Assembly (NCBI GenBank): GCA_905182105.1 | Contig: CAJJAR010000021.1 | Location: 62,001-126,000, forward strand | DNA from: an uncultured Paracoccaceae bacterium | GTDB lineage: Bacteria > Pseudomonadota > Alphaproteobacteria > Rhodobacterales > Rhodobacteraceae | DNA: 64,000 nt | Direction of reading: 5' to 3' | Made by a program: the position numbers and the translations under genes | Shown: positions 17,023 through 26,585 of the stretch, in pieces | How positions within the stretch are numbered: position 1 is the stretch's first letter | How the letters are laid out: every line of letters starts with the position of its first letter | The notes under the pieces: model-generated | The model's database searches: none | What the model was told of the DNA's origin: nothing | Seen by the model: only the letters and a program-made list of their open reading frames with translations

Positions 17023-18873
17023 ATGTTGACTATATCAGATATATCGTATTCCGTCGAAGGCCGCCCGCTGCTTGCTGGTGCCAATGCTGTAATTCCAGAT
17101 GGCCACAAAGTGGGCCTGATCGGTGCCAATGGTGCGGGTAAAACCACATTGTTCAAGCTGATCCGCGGTGAATTGGGGTTGGACGGTGGCTCAATCTCAT
17201 TGCCGACGAAGGCAAAAATTGGTGGCGTCGCACAAGAAGTGCCCGCCAATGAGGTTTCGCTAATCGATACCGTTTTAGCTGCCGATACTGAACGCGCTTC
17301 GTTGATGGCTGAGGAAACTGAAGATCCGTCACGGATCGCCGAAATCCAAACTCGTTTGGTGGATATCAATGCATGGTCTGCGGAAGCGCGCGCCTCGACC
17401 ATCCTTAAAGGCCTTGGCTTTGACGACGCAGAACAACGCCAGCCCTGCTCCGCATTTTCAGGTGGCTGGCGCATGCGTGTGGCATTGGCCGCAGTTCTAT
17501 TTGCGCAGCCAGACCTGTTACTACTGGATGAGCCAACCAACTACCTTGACCTTGAAGGTGCCCTTTGGCTTGAGGCATACCTTGCCAAGTACCCCAACAC
17601 TGTCATCATTATTAGCCACGACCGTGGCCTGCTAAACCGCGCAGTCGAGGGAATATTGCACCTCGAAGAACGTGTTCTGACGTTTTATTCTGGCCCCTAT
17701 GATCAATTCGCGCGCCAACGCGCTGAACGCCGCGCTGTGCAAGCTGCGATGGCTAAAAAACAGCAGGCCCGCAAAGATCACATGCAGTCTTTCGTGGATC
17801 GCTTTAAAGCGAAAGCTTCAAAGGCGAAACAGGCGCAATCCCGTCTGAAAATGATCGAAAAAATGGACATGATTGCAGCCCCTGAAGAAGCAGCAAAGCG
17901 CGTATTCACCTTCCCCGAGCCTGAAGAGATGGCACCACCGATCATTGCGATCGAAGGCGGCACCACGGGCTACGGTGATACTGTAGTTCTAAACAAACTG
18001 AACCTTCGCATTGACCAAGACGACCGCATCGCCTTGCTAGGCAAAAACGGTCAGGGCAAATCAACGCTTTCCAAGCTGTTGTCAGACCGCCTGCCCCTTA
18101 TGGCCGGTAAAATGATCCGATCAAATAAACTGCGTATTGGCTATTTTGCGCAGCACCAAGTGGATGAGTTGATCATTGACGAAACACCGTTGCAGCACCT
18201 GCAAACCGCCCGTCCGGGTGTATTGCAGACCAAGTTGCGCGCGAATTTGGCCGGCTTTGGTCTTGGCCCTGATCAAGCTGAAACAGCCGTCGGACGTCTT
18301 TCAGGCGGCCAAAAGGCGCGTTTGTCGCTTCTGCTCGCGACCTTGGACGCGCCGCATATGCTGATCCTCGATGAGCCGACCAACCACCTTGATATCGAAA
18401 GCCGCGAAGCACTCGTTGAAGCGTTGACCGCCTATAGCGGTGCGGTCATCCTTGTTAGCCACGACATGCACCTTCTTTCAATGGTAGCTGATCGCCTTTG
18501 GCTAGTATCTGACGGTACTGTAAAACCATATGACGACGACTTGGAAAGCTATCGCAAGCTATTGCTTACCAATGATAAGGCCTCAAAACCCAAAAGTGTT
18601 GCGCCTGTCGTAAAACCGAAGAAACCAAATCGCGATGCCATTTTGGCTCTGCGCGGTGAAGTTCGTAAATCCGAAGCACGTGTGACCAAGCTAAATGAGA
18701 TGCGTGACAAGCTTGCAAAGAAACTGGCTGACCCAGCTCTTTATGAAGATGACAAGCTTGGCGAAATGGAAGTATGGCAAAAAAAATACGCCGAAGTCAT
18801 GGGAGCACTAGATCGCGCCGAAGCGCTTTGGATGCAGGACCTTGAAAAGCTTGATACTGCTGAAAACTCGTGA
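17023..18873 (+). CDS. ABC-F family ATPase (YheS/Uup-like)
   Basis: A ~616-residue soluble protein with two ABC ATPase domains and no membrane segments, of the kind that binds the ribosomal E site to relieve stalled translation. Domain 1 has Walker A LIGANGAGKTTLFK and signature AFSGGWRMRVALAA, then LLLLDEPTNYLDLEG. A charged linker follows (about 235-300). Domain 2 has LLGKNGQGKSTLSK, RLSGGQKARLSLLLA and LILDEPTNHLDIES. The C-terminal ~80 residues form a coiled coil. Start choice is uncertain: ATGs at 16939, 16999 and 17002 are in frame, but 17023 (MLTISDISY) matches family starts and none has a good ribosome-binding site. It diverges from ndk. Confidence 0.9.
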   Translation: MLTISDISYSVEGRPLLAGANAVIPDGHKVGLIGANGAGKTTLFKLIRGELGLDGGSISLPTKAKIGGVAQEVPANEVSLIDTVLAADTERASLMAEETEDPSRIAEIQTRLVDINAWSAEARASTILKGLGFDDAEQRQPCSAFSGGWRMRVALAAVLFAQPDLLLLDEPTNYLDLEGALWLEAYLAKYPNTVIIISHDRGLLNRAVEGILHLEERVLTFYSGPYDQFARQRAERRAVQAAMAKKQQARKDHMQSFVDRFKAKASKAKQAQSRLKMIEKMDMIAAPEEAAKRVFTFPEPEEMAPPIIAIEGGTTGYGDTVVLNKLNLRIDQDDRIALLGKNGQGKSTLSKLLSDRLPLMAGKMIRSNKLRIGYFAQHQVDELIIDETPLQHLQTARPGVLQTKLRANLAGFGLGPDQAETAVGRLSGGQKARLSLLLATLDAPHMLILDEPTNHLDIESREALVEALTAYSGAVILVSHDMHLLSMVADRLWLVSDGTVKPYDDDLESYRKLLLTNDKASKPKSVAPVVKPKKPNRDAILALRGEVRKSEARVTKLNEMRDKLAKKLADPALYEDDKLGEMEVWQKKYAEVMGALDRAEALWMQDLEKLDTAENS

Positions 18874-18908
18874 CCTTATGATTCATCTTACCAATTAAAC
18901 TCTGGGGT

Positions 18909-18925
18909 CTGGGGCAAAGCCCCAG
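18909..18925. other. GC-rich hairpin between ABC-F gene and marC
   Basis: A perfect 7-base-pair stem (CTGGGGC / GCCCCAG) with an AAA loop lies 36 bases after the ABC-F stop and 11 before marC. No T-run follows, so it is not a clear intrinsic terminator. It could stabilise the upstream mRNA end or be a dispersed small repeat. Confidence 0.4.
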
Positions 18926-18935
18926 TGCACATATC

Positions 18936-19568
18936 ATGATCGATACAACATTTTTAATCACGGCCTTTGTCACAATGTTCGTCGTGATTGACCCAATTGG
19001 CATGACCCCGCTATTCGTTGCCTTAACCCAAGGCCATAACGCAGCGTCGCGTCGGCGTATCGCCATAAGGTCTTGTGGCATTGCGATGCTTTTACTGCTT
19101 CTATTCACTTTGATGGGTGAAGCTGTCCTTGGTTTTATAGGGATATCAATGCCAGCCTTTCGCGTAGCTGGCGGTATTCTCTTGTTTATCACTGCGCTTG
19201 ATATGTTGTTTGAGAGACGCACCAAACGCCGTGAGGATCAAGCTGAGGAAGAAGACCCTAACGACGACCCATCCGTCTTCCCACTTGCAATTCCATTGAT
19301 TGCAGGTCCGGGATCTATCGCATCCGTTATCCTACTTACTGGTCAACGGCCTGGTCTTGAAGGGCTTGCCATGGTTCTTGGGGTAACCGCAGCAGTGCTA
19401 CTCGTCGTAATGATATTTTTCTTTGCAAGTGGATTGCTGGAGCGTGCAATGGGCAAAACAGGGATTACAGTAATTACCCGTCTCTTGGGGATGCTTCTAG
19501 CAGCCCTTGCTGTCCAATTTGTCCTCGATGGATTACGCGACTTCGGGCTTGTCGCATCCACGGTCTAA
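18936..19568 (+). CDS. MarC family membrane protein
   Basis: A 210-residue polytopic inner-membrane protein with about six hydrophobic segments. Support: VVIDPIGMTPLFVALTQG near residues 17-34 (the conserved D-P-x-G block), ISMPAFRVAGGILLFITALDML near 70, and FPLAIPLIAGPGSIASVILL near 113. A charged cytoplasmic loop (RRTKRREDQAEEEDPNDD) separates the halves. MarC proteins were once linked to multiple antibiotic resistance, but that role was not upheld; the substrate is unknown. The aspartic-protease gene follows 3 bases later. Confidence 0.9.
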   Translation: MIDTTFLITAFVTMFVVIDPIGMTPLFVALTQGHNAASRRRIAIRSCGIAMLLLLLFTLMGEAVLGFIGISMPAFRVAGGILLFITALDMLFERRTKRREDQAEEEDPNDDPSVFPLAIPLIAGPGSIASVILLTGQRPGLEGLAMVLGVTAAVLLVVMIFFFASGLLERAMGKTGITVITRLLGMLLAALAVQFVLDGLRDFGLVASTV

Positions 19569-19571
19569 CCA

Positions 19572-20147
19572 ATGTCCAGTGATATTATTGCTCAAGTTCT
19601 GTACCTTACTATCTTTGGCGTATTGATCGCTGCGGGGCTATGGACACGTAGTCGAAACAATTTGAACCAAACTGCACAGCATGTTGCAATTTGGGTCCTC
19701 ATTTTTATCGCAGCGATCGCAGCCTTTGGTTTATGGGGCGATCTGGAACGCCATCTCGGTGTCCAATCAGACAATGGAAACAAACGCATCGAAATTCCGA
19801 TAAGTCTCAATGGCCATTACAACTTGCGCCTTCGCATCAATGATGTGTCCGTCGATTTCGTTGTTGATACTGGTGCAACTGACATCGTTCTAAGCCAAGC
19901 AGATGCAAGCCGTATTGGTCTTGATCTTGGCCAACTAGCGTTCACTGGACGTGCTTCAACCGCTAATGGAATTGTGGAAACAGCGCGTGTCACGTTGGAT
20001 AAGATCGAAATAGCGAATGTCATCGATCGAAACGTAAGCGCCATTGTGAACAAAGGCGAATTATTTGGGTCACTTTTGGGCATGGGATACTTGCAACGCT
20101 GGGGTCGTATCGAAATCGAAAATGGTGTTCTTTCCTTAACACGTTAA
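19572..20147 (+). CDS. Membrane-anchored retropepsin-like aspartic protease (TIGR02281 type)
   Basis: A 191-residue protein with two N-terminal membrane segments (about residues 8-22 and 35-52) and a single retropepsin-like domain outside. The active-site motif FVVDTGATDIVLS is near residue 96 and the flap/second motif FGSLLGMGYLQRW near 165. Proteases of this clan-AA group act as homodimers; the substrate is unknown. It is coupled to marC (3-base gap) and its last 4 bases overlap the convergent holC end. Confidence 0.87.
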   Translation: MSSDIIAQVLYLTIFGVLIAAGLWTRSRNNLNQTAQHVAIWVLIFIAAIAAFGLWGDLERHLGVQSDNGNKRIEIPISLNGHYNLRLRINDVSVDFVVDTGATDIVLSQADASRIGLDLGQLAFTGRASTANGIVETARVTLDKIEIANVIDRNVSAIVNKGELFGSLLGMGYLQRWGRIEIENGVLSLTR

Positions 20148-20602
20148 ATCTCAGCCTTCTTTTCCCAGTTCCCATCCGCTTGCGACCAATATTGCGCCAA
20201 AGCGCCTGCGTCCTTTAGCGTTTTCCACTGTTGGCGCGCTCGATCTAGCGCTTCTGGATCATTCCCGTCGAAAAGCACACAAACCCGATCTAACTCAGCA
20301 ATTTCATCAGCAGTGATATCTGCACCATCGACGCACATAACACACTGCGGGTTATTCGCAGCCTCAGGCATCGTAGTCAGCAAGATTGGTTGATCCATGT
20401 CATACGTACCGCCAGCAAGACCATGAGGCAGAAAGTCTGCCTCTTGCCCTGCCCATAATTTTTCATCAAGCCAATACAACCGTCCCAAATCAGTTCCGCG
20501 AACTGCGACTCGCCAACCTGCTCCCAAAGCTTTACCCAAAAGCATCGAAAGGGTCACATCAACGGGATGGCGTGTCAGGTGGTAGAAGAATGCAGCGCCC
20601 AT
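20144..20602 (-). CDS. holC: DNA polymerase III chi subunit
   Basis: HolC (chi, 152 residues) links the clamp loader to single-stranded-DNA-binding protein at the replication fork. It has FFYHLTRHPVDVTLSMLLGKAL at residues 5-26 (family F-Y-x-L), GWRVAVRGTD, LDEKLWAGQEADFLPHGLAGG near 45-65 and the CVLFDGNDPEALDRAR helix near 107. Its ATG shares one base with the pepA stop, the usual alphaproteobacterial pepA-holC arrangement. It overlaps the convergent protease gene by 4 bases. Confidence 0.92.
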   Translation of the reverse strand: MGAAFFYHLTRHPVDVTLSMLLGKALGAGWRVAVRGTDLGRLYWLDEKLWAGQEADFLPHGLAGGTYDMDQPILLTTMPEAANNPQCVMCVDGADITADEIAELDRVCVLFDGNDPEALDRARQQWKTLKDAGALAQYWSQADGNWEKKAEI

Positions 20603-22074
20603 CAGTAGGATTCAAACATATCCGCAACCAGACGGTTCAAGGCCATAACGCCCCATCCAGTTGCCCCAGTCGGTGCCAACGCAGTTTCTGATTTCACAGA
20701 TGCAACACCCGCAATGTCCAAATGGATCCACGGGCAGTCGGTTTTCACAAAACGCTGCAAGAATTGGGCAGCCGTAACGGAACCTGCCGCGCGACCACCA
20801 ATATTTTTCATGTCAGCAATCCGTGATTTCAACAAGTCATCATAAGCTTGGCACAACGGCATGCGCCATGCTCCCTCGCTCTCCGCGGAGGCGGCGCGTA
20901 AGAACGCATTACACAAAGGATCATTGTTAGAGAAAACACCTGCATTTTCATGGCCAAGACCAACAATGATCGCACCCGTCAATGTTGCAAGATCAATCAT
21001 TGCTGCAGGTTTGAACCGCTCTTGCGCATACCACATGACGTCACACAGCACCAAACGGCCCTCAGCGTCAGTATTGATTACTTCTACGGTGTCACCCTTC
21101 ATAGAAGTGACGACATCACCAGGACGAACAGCATTTCCAGATGGCATATTTTCTACCAACCCAACCAATCCGACAACATTCGCTTTGGCACCACGTAATG
21201 CCAAAGTGCGCATTGTGCCTGCAACAACACCTGCACCGCCCATGTCCATAGTCATATCTTCCATACCGCCAGCAGGTTTGATGCTGATACCACCCGTATC
21301 AAAAACAACGCCTTTCCCGACAAGTGCCAAAGGTGCTTCGCCTTCAACCCCACCATTCCATTCCATCACAACCACTTTGGAAGGACTATCGGAACCTTGA
21401 CCAACGCATAGCAGTGTTCCCATGCCAAGGGTGGTAAGTTCATCTTCATCCAACACTTGTACTTTTAGACCGAGGTTCTTCATTTTAACCAAACGGTTGG
21501 CAAATTCAGTAGTCGTCAAAACATTCGCAGGCTCATTGACCAAATCACGTGTCATGAACGCACCCTCAGCAACCGCCATCAAAGGCGCAGCAGTCGCAAT
21601 GACCTCTTCGGTCTTACCACACATTAAGGTGACAGCGCCCTTAGGTGTTTCGCCAGCTGTTTTATGTTCAACGAAGTTATAATCACGCATGGCCAAGCCA
21701 AACGCGATTTGTGCGCTGTATTTTGCATTCCCCGTCGCCATCAATAGGTCAGCATCTCCACGTATTTTGGCAAGTGACGCACCAGCTGCACGGGCTTGTT
21801 CTATTGTTGCACGGCGCGACAGGCAAACGATGTCAACTGCATCCGCGGCCATTCCAACTGGCAGGTTCAAGGTAAACACCTGCCCCTGTTTCATCTTTTG
21901 GAAACGTCCGCTTTTTATCAAACGCGCAACCGCCCCTTTTGTCAGCCGATTCACGCGACGCGCCGACACATCCATGCGCCCTTCATCATCCAAAAAGACA
22001 GCAATACGTCCTAAGTGGCCTGCTATTAGATCGATTTCGACAGAGCGATACGTGAATTGGGTTGGCTTGCGCAT
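20602..22074 (-). CDS. pepA: Leucyl aminopeptidase (M17)
   Basis: A 490-residue cytosolic metallo-aminopeptidase with two catalytic metals, which removes N-terminal residues from peptides; in some bacteria it also acts as a DNA-binding factor. The C-terminal catalytic domain shows LVGKGVVFDTGGISIKPAG (first metal-site Lys/Asp), MDMGGAGVV and the family signature NTDAEGRLVLCD near residue 340. DLVNEPANVLT lies near 177. Length is normal. An AGGAC site precedes the ATG. It leads the pepA-holC unit and diverges from lptF. Confidence 0.96.
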   Translation of the reverse strand: MRKPTQFTYRSVEIDLIAGHLGRIAVFLDDEGRMDVSARRVNRLTKGAVARLIKSGRFQKMKQGQVFTLNLPVGMAADAVDIVCLSRRATIEQARAAGASLAKIRGDADLLMATGNAKYSAQIAFGLAMRDYNFVEHKTAGETPKGAVTLMCGKTEEVIATAAPLMAVAEGAFMTRDLVNEPANVLTTTEFANRLVKMKNLGLKVQVLDEDELTTLGMGTLLCVGQGSDSPSKVVVMEWNGGVEGEAPLALVGKGVVFDTGGISIKPAGGMEDMTMDMGGAGVVAGTMRTLALRGAKANVVGLVGLVENMPSGNAVRPGDVVTSMKGDTVEVINTDAEGRLVLCDVMWYAQERFKPAAMIDLATLTGAIIVGLGHENAGVFSNNDPLCNAFLRAASAESEGAWRMPLCQAYDDLLKSRIADMKNIGGRAAGSVTAAQFLQRFVKTDCPWIHLDIAGVASVKSETALAPTGATGWGVMALNRLVADMFESY

Positions 22075-22240
22075 GATTTAGTCCTGATTTCGTAGTGTTT
22101 CTAAAATTTTGAGCGGCTTGCCGCCTTGATTGCAATAGAAGTAGCGTGGATCATTAGAAAAAACCAGATAACAGTTTTACACAACGCTTACTTGGTTTAG
22201 TGTTATGTATACATTGCACACACATGACTTGGGGGAATGA

Positions 22241-23359
22241 GTGGCGAAATTCGACAGATATATGCTGTCGCAACTTCTGGTACTGTTTGGGTTTTTTTCA
22301 TTGGTATTGGTCGCTGTTTTTTGGATCAACCGTGCGGTTGTTTTGTTCGACCGCTTGATCGGTGACGGACAAACTGCGCTTGTATTCCTGGAATTTTCAG
22401 CTCTCGGCATGCCCAAACTCGTCTCAACGGTTCTTCCTTTATCAACGTTTGCCGCAGCAGTCTATGTTACCAACCGCATGAAAAACGAAAGCCAATTGAC
22501 GGTTGTTCAAGCAGCTGGTTCTAGCCCTTTCCGGCTTGCCCGACCAATTTTTGTATTTGGGATAATATCTGCATTGATGATGTCAATTTTGGCGAACGTA
22601 TTAGTCCCAGCAGCTCAAGCACAATTAAGCGTGCGCGAGACAGAGATTACCCAAAACGTAACAGCGCGTCTATTAACCGAGGGTGTTTTTTTACACCCAA
22701 CCTTTGGCGTGACATTCTACACGGGTGTTATCGCACCGGATGGTGTCTTGCGCGATGTATTTTTGGCTGACCATCGTACGCCGGAAGAACGTGTCTTGTA
22801 TACTGCCAGTGAAGCTTACTTGGTGCGCAATGGTGCTGGAACAAACTTGATAATGGTAGACGGGCTTGCCCAACGTCTAACGACAAAAAGACAGCGGCTT
22901 TCGACAGCAAAATTTAAGGACTTTTCATATAACATTTCCTCGCTTGTCAACATAGATAGTTCAGCAACGACTTCGATCAAAAACATGAGTTCGATTGAAC
23001 TTTTGGGCAATTGGAACTCGATTACTGAACAAACCGGATCAGGTTCGGGGTCGATAGCTGAAGAATTACACTCGCGTTTTGCACAATCTTTGTTTTGTGT
23101 TGTTGGTGCTGTGATCGGTTTTGCAACGCTTTTACTTGGCACTTTTTCGCGTTTTGGCGTATGGCGTGAAATTGTGATCGCCTTTGCAATTCTCATTTTC
23201 ATAAATGGGTTGAGGAGTACATTCGTTGACGCCGTTTTGACCAATTCAGCCATGTGGCCAGTTTTATATATACCACTCGCAATCGGGTCTTGCGTGTGTG
23301 TTGCCATGCTGGGCTATGCCTCTAACCCATCCTGGTGGCGGACAGGAGCGCGCTTATGA
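22241..23359 (+). CDS. lptF: LPS export permease LptF
   Basis: LptF (372 residues) is one of two permease halves of the LptB2FG ABC exporter that pulls lipopolysaccharide out of the inner membrane. Six membrane segments are seen in a 3 + periplasmic domain + 3 pattern. YMLSQLLVLFGFFSLVLV leads, NESQLTVVQAAGSSPFRLARP near residue 85 is the LptF/G coupling helix region, and the three C-terminal segments follow residue 275. It starts with GTG behind a GGGGGAA stretch. It overlaps lptG by 4 bases (ATGA) and begins a six-gene overlapping operon. A 10-base palindrome, ATGTATACAT, lies at 22205-22214 upstream. Confidence 0.93.
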   Translation: MAKFDRYMLSQLLVLFGFFSLVLVAVFWINRAVVLFDRLIGDGQTALVFLEFSALGMPKLVSTVLPLSTFAAAVYVTNRMKNESQLTVVQAAGSSPFRLARPIFVFGIISALMMSILANVLVPAAQAQLSVRETEITQNVTARLLTEGVFLHPTFGVTFYTGVIAPDGVLRDVFLADHRTPEERVLYTASEAYLVRNGAGTNLIMVDGLAQRLTTKRQRLSTAKFKDFSYNISSLVNIDSSATTSIKNMSSIELLGNWNSITEQTGSGSGSIAEELHSRFAQSLFCVVGAVIGFATLLLGTFSRFGVWREIVIAFAILIFINGLRSTFVDAVLTNSAMWPVLYIPLAIGSCVCVAMLGYASNPSWWRTGARL

Positions 23360-24453
23360 TTTTGCATTTTTATTTTGCGCGCCGTTTTTCGGTAGCATTC
23401 TTGTGTTTGACTGCTGTGTTTTACGTTTTTGTGATACTTGTTGACCTTATTGAGCAGACTCGGAAATTCTCGCGTTTTGATATCTCTTTGAGTGACAGGT
23501 TGGGCCTTACATTCCTGAACGCGCCAGAAACGATCAATCAGATTTTACCTTTGATCATGATCCTTGCAACCGTCGTTCTGTTTATTGGGCTGGCACGTAC
23601 TTCAGAACTGGTTGTCACACGTGCAGCTGGCCGGTCCGCTATACGTTCATTAGTTTCACCTATTGCCGTTTCGTTGATAATTGGCAGTCTCTCAGTCGCA
23701 GTCCTAAACCCAATCGTCGCGGCAACTTCAAAACGTTATGCTGTGCTGTCAGAAAACTACCGAAGCGGTGGCGTATCAGCACTCTCCATCAGCGGCCAAG
23801 GATTGTGGCTACGGCAAGGTAATACAAATGGCCAGACAGTAATACGAGCCTCTCGTTCCAATGCAGATGCTTCAGTTTTATATGATGTTACATTTATAGT
23901 TTACGCTCCAAATGTTGGTCCAATCCGGCGAATTGAAGCTGGGAGCGCCGCGTTGGGCGAAGGAGATTGGTCTTTGCGTGATGCTAAAGTCTGGCCATTG
24001 GTCGCAGGACTAAATCCCGAAGCAAATGCATCTGTGCATGACATTCTGAAAATACCTTCAACACTCACCTTAGATAGTATCCGCGAAAGCTTGGGTGAGC
24101 CGTCTAGTGTGTCCATTTGGAATTTGCGCAACTACATAACTCAGCTTGAACAAGCTGGCTTTTCATCGCGCCGCCACAAAGTTTGGTTTCAGGCCGAAAT
24201 GGCTCGACCATTTTTCTTAATGGCAATGGTTCTTGTCGCTGCCTCTTTCACTATGCGTCATACCCGTTTTGGAGGCACGGGCACCGCGGTTCTGACTGCG
24301 ATCCTCTTAGGCTTTACGCTATATTTCGTTCGCAGTTTCGCCCAAATATTGGGGGAAAACGGACAAATTCCAATTCTTCTGGCGGCTTGGGCGCCTCCAG
24401 CGGCTGCTACTTTTTTTGCTCTAGGCATGCTTCTGCATGCAGAGGACGGTTAA
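23356..24453 (+). CDS. lptG: LPS export permease LptG
   Basis: The partner permease of LptF, 365 residues from the ATG at 23356, which overlaps the lptF stop. An in-frame start 21 bases earlier is possible, but this one fits the ATGA overlap and family starts. It has six membrane segments around a periplasmic beta domain. ETINQILPLIMILATVVLF and SELVVTRAAGRSAIRSLVSP (about 85-105, coupling helix) are characteristic. The last membrane pair is FGGTGTAVLTAILLGFTLYF and onward. Its stop shares one base with the lptD start (TAATG). Confidence 0.93.
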   Translation: MILHFYFARRFSVAFLCLTAVFYVFVILVDLIEQTRKFSRFDISLSDRLGLTFLNAPETINQILPLIMILATVVLFIGLARTSELVVTRAAGRSAIRSLVSPIAVSLIIGSLSVAVLNPIVAATSKRYAVLSENYRSGGVSALSISGQGLWLRQGNTNGQTVIRASRSNADASVLYDVTFIVYAPNVGPIRRIEAGSAALGEGDWSLRDAKVWPLVAGLNPEANASVHDILKIPSTLTLDSIRESLGEPSSVSIWNLRNYITQLEQAGFSSRRHKVWFQAEMARPFFLMAMVLVAASFTMRHTRFGGTGTAVLTAILLGFTLYFVRSFAQILGENGQIPILLAAWAPPAAATFFALGMLLHAEDG

Positions 24454-26585
24454 TGCTAAGACACCTCATCATTTGCGCTATTGTGTATTTTACACCTACT
24501 CTCGTTGTTGCCCAATCGAATATGGTGCAGCCTGCAATCCTTGTGGCTGACAACGTAAGCATTGATCAAAATCGAATTTTACAAGCCCAAGGTAACGTCG
24601 AAGCGTTCCAGGGTGATATACGACTTAAGGCATCATCCGTTTCATACGATCAAAAGTCGGGGGCGCTACAAATTATTGGTCCAATAACTATTCAAGACGG
24701 TGCCAATATTACGATCCTAGCGGATCAGGCTGAACTTAGTGCAAATTTACAAAACGGTTTGCTGATTGGGGCACGTATGGTTCTAAACCAACGGCTTCTA
24801 TTAGCATCAGTTGAAATGAACCGTGTAGATGGACGATATACACAACTCTACAAAACAGCGGTAACATCGTGTAAGATTTGCACTGACGGACGTCCGCCAC
24901 TATGGCAAATTCGAGCAAAACGTGTTGTTCATGATCAAGCAGAACAACAACTCTATTTCGATGACGCACAATTCCGCGTTAACAATATACCCGTATTTTA
25001 TTTACCTCGCTTGAGGTTGCCCGATCCGACACTGAAACGTGCATCAGGGTTTCTGATCCCTTCTTTTCAAACAACCTCGCAATTGGGAACCGGCATAAGA
25101 GTTCCATATTTTATCAAAGTGGGGAACCATCGTGATATCACCCTCACCCCCTACTTGTCCTCAAAAACGCAGACACTTGAGTTTAGATACCGGCAAGCTT
25201 TTGAAAAGGGGAACATCTTATTCAACGGCGCAGCAACCAATGATGATCTGCGCCCCAACAAAACCCGCGGCTACATTTTTGGTGAGGGACAATTCGAGTT
25301 GTCCGGCCAATACATCTTGAATTTTGACATCGAAACAACAACTGGCAACCCATATCTAAAAGAATATCTTTATTCTGAAAAAGATCGACTTGATAGTGAG
25401 ATCGCAGTCAGCCGAACACGTCGTGATAAGTATGTCCGCGTCGGTTTTATTAATTTTAGAACTCTGCGAGACGGCGAGGATAATACAACCCTCCCAACCA
25501 ACGTTTTTGACGTTGATTTCGAACGTCGTGTAATCCCAAAGTTCATTGGCGGTGAGATATCAGTAGATGCTAATGTACATGCTCTTTTTCGTTCGTCCAA
25601 AGCAGATGAAGATGGACGTGATGTTTTACGTTTTAATTTAGGCATCGATTGGGAAAAACAACGGACTTTAAACAATGGACTGATTGCGAAATCTAATGTT
25701 GGGTTTACTGTGGACTCATTTAACGTTGGCCAAGACAGTAATTATAAGCGCAGCGAAACGGGAATTAATCCTTACGGTTCACTAAGTCTGAGGTACCCTT
25801 TAGTCCGCAAAAGTGGAAATATTACTCAAACTCTTGAACCGCTTTTACAATTCAATAGTGTTGGAGGGAACCATCTCGATATTCCTGTTGAAGAAAGTAC
25901 CCACGTTGAGTTCGACGAAGGCAACCTTTTTGCGTTGTCCAAATTTCCACGGCCTGACCGACGTGAGCGCGGTCAGTCAATTGCGATCGGTTCTAGCTGG
26001 GGCCGTTATGATCCAAACGCCTGGAGCACAACATTTACAATTGGCCAAGTTTTACGCAATCAAAGCGACAATATGTTCACCCGAACATCAGGACTAGCCG
26101 GATTGGCCTCAGATTTCGTGATTGCAGGGCAATTTCGAACTCAATCTGGCTTACAACTGGTAGGCCGTGGTCTAATCAATAAAAGCTTAGATATTGCCAA
26201 ATCTGAGGTTAGAGGCAGTTGGCATGCGCAAAGGACATCAATAAGTGCAAGCTACCTTTGGATAAACGACGACGTGATTGATACTATCCCTATAGATGAA
26301 ATTTCAAATCTAACATTTGATGGAGTGTATCAGATCAACGATCATTGGTCCACAAGCAGCAATTGGCGTTACAATTTGATTGAAGACCGCGCATCTAATG
26401 CTGGTCTTGGATTAACCTATCAAAATGAGTGTGTTTTGATTGATCTGTCAGTTAACAGAAGCAATACATCATCAACAAGTGTTGAGCCCTCAACCAATCT
26501 AGGGTTTAATATATCACTGCAGGGCTTCTCAGCCTCAAACGGAACACAAAGATTTAAGCGATCATGCGGAAAGCAAATAAAATGA
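24453..26585 (+). CDS. lptD: LPS-assembly outer-membrane protein LptD
   Basis: LptD inserts lipopolysaccharide into the outer leaflet of the outer membrane. The protein has 710 residues: a signal peptide (MLRHLIICAIVYFTPTLVVA), the OstA/LptA-like jellyroll (about 25-140, VSIDQNRILQAQGNVEAFQG), and the CKIC pair near residue 140, likely for the disulfide that matures LptD. NNIPVFYLPRLRLPDP follows near 180, then a long beta-barrel. The frame is open well upstream inside lptG, but the true start is the TAATG overlap. A Cys near residue 659 and one near the C-terminus are candidates for the second half of the disulfides. Lipoprotein partner LptE is not in the window. Confidence 0.93.
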   Translation: MLRHLIICAIVYFTPTLVVAQSNMVQPAILVADNVSIDQNRILQAQGNVEAFQGDIRLKASSVSYDQKSGALQIIGPITIQDGANITILADQAELSANLQNGLLIGARMVLNQRLLLASVEMNRVDGRYTQLYKTAVTSCKICTDGRPPLWQIRAKRVVHDQAEQQLYFDDAQFRVNNIPVFYLPRLRLPDPTLKRASGFLIPSFQTTSQLGTGIRVPYFIKVGNHRDITLTPYLSSKTQTLEFRYRQAFEKGNILFNGAATNDDLRPNKTRGYIFGEGQFELSGQYILNFDIETTTGNPYLKEYLYSEKDRLDSEIAVSRTRRDKYVRVGFINFRTLRDGEDNTTLPTNVFDVDFERRVIPKFIGGEISVDANVHALFRSSKADEDGRDVLRFNLGIDWEKQRTLNNGLIAKSNVGFTVDSFNVGQDSNYKRSETGINPYGSLSLRYPLVRKSGNITQTLEPLLQFNSVGGNHLDIPVEESTHVEFDEGNLFALSKFPRPDRRERGQSIAIGSSWGRYDPNAWSTTFTIGQVLRNQSDNMFTRTSGLAGLASDFVIAGQFRTQSGLQLVGRGLINKSLDIAKSEVRGSWHAQRTSISASYLWINDDVIDTIPIDEISNLTFDGVYQINDHWSTSSNWRYNLIEDRASNAGLGLTYQNECVLIDLSVNRSNTSSTSVEPSTNLGFNISLQGFSASNGTQRFKRSCGKQIK

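Noticed and set aside
24183-24452. 90-codon upstream extension of lptD
   Set aside because: It overlaps lptG in another frame, and the signal peptide begins at 24453.
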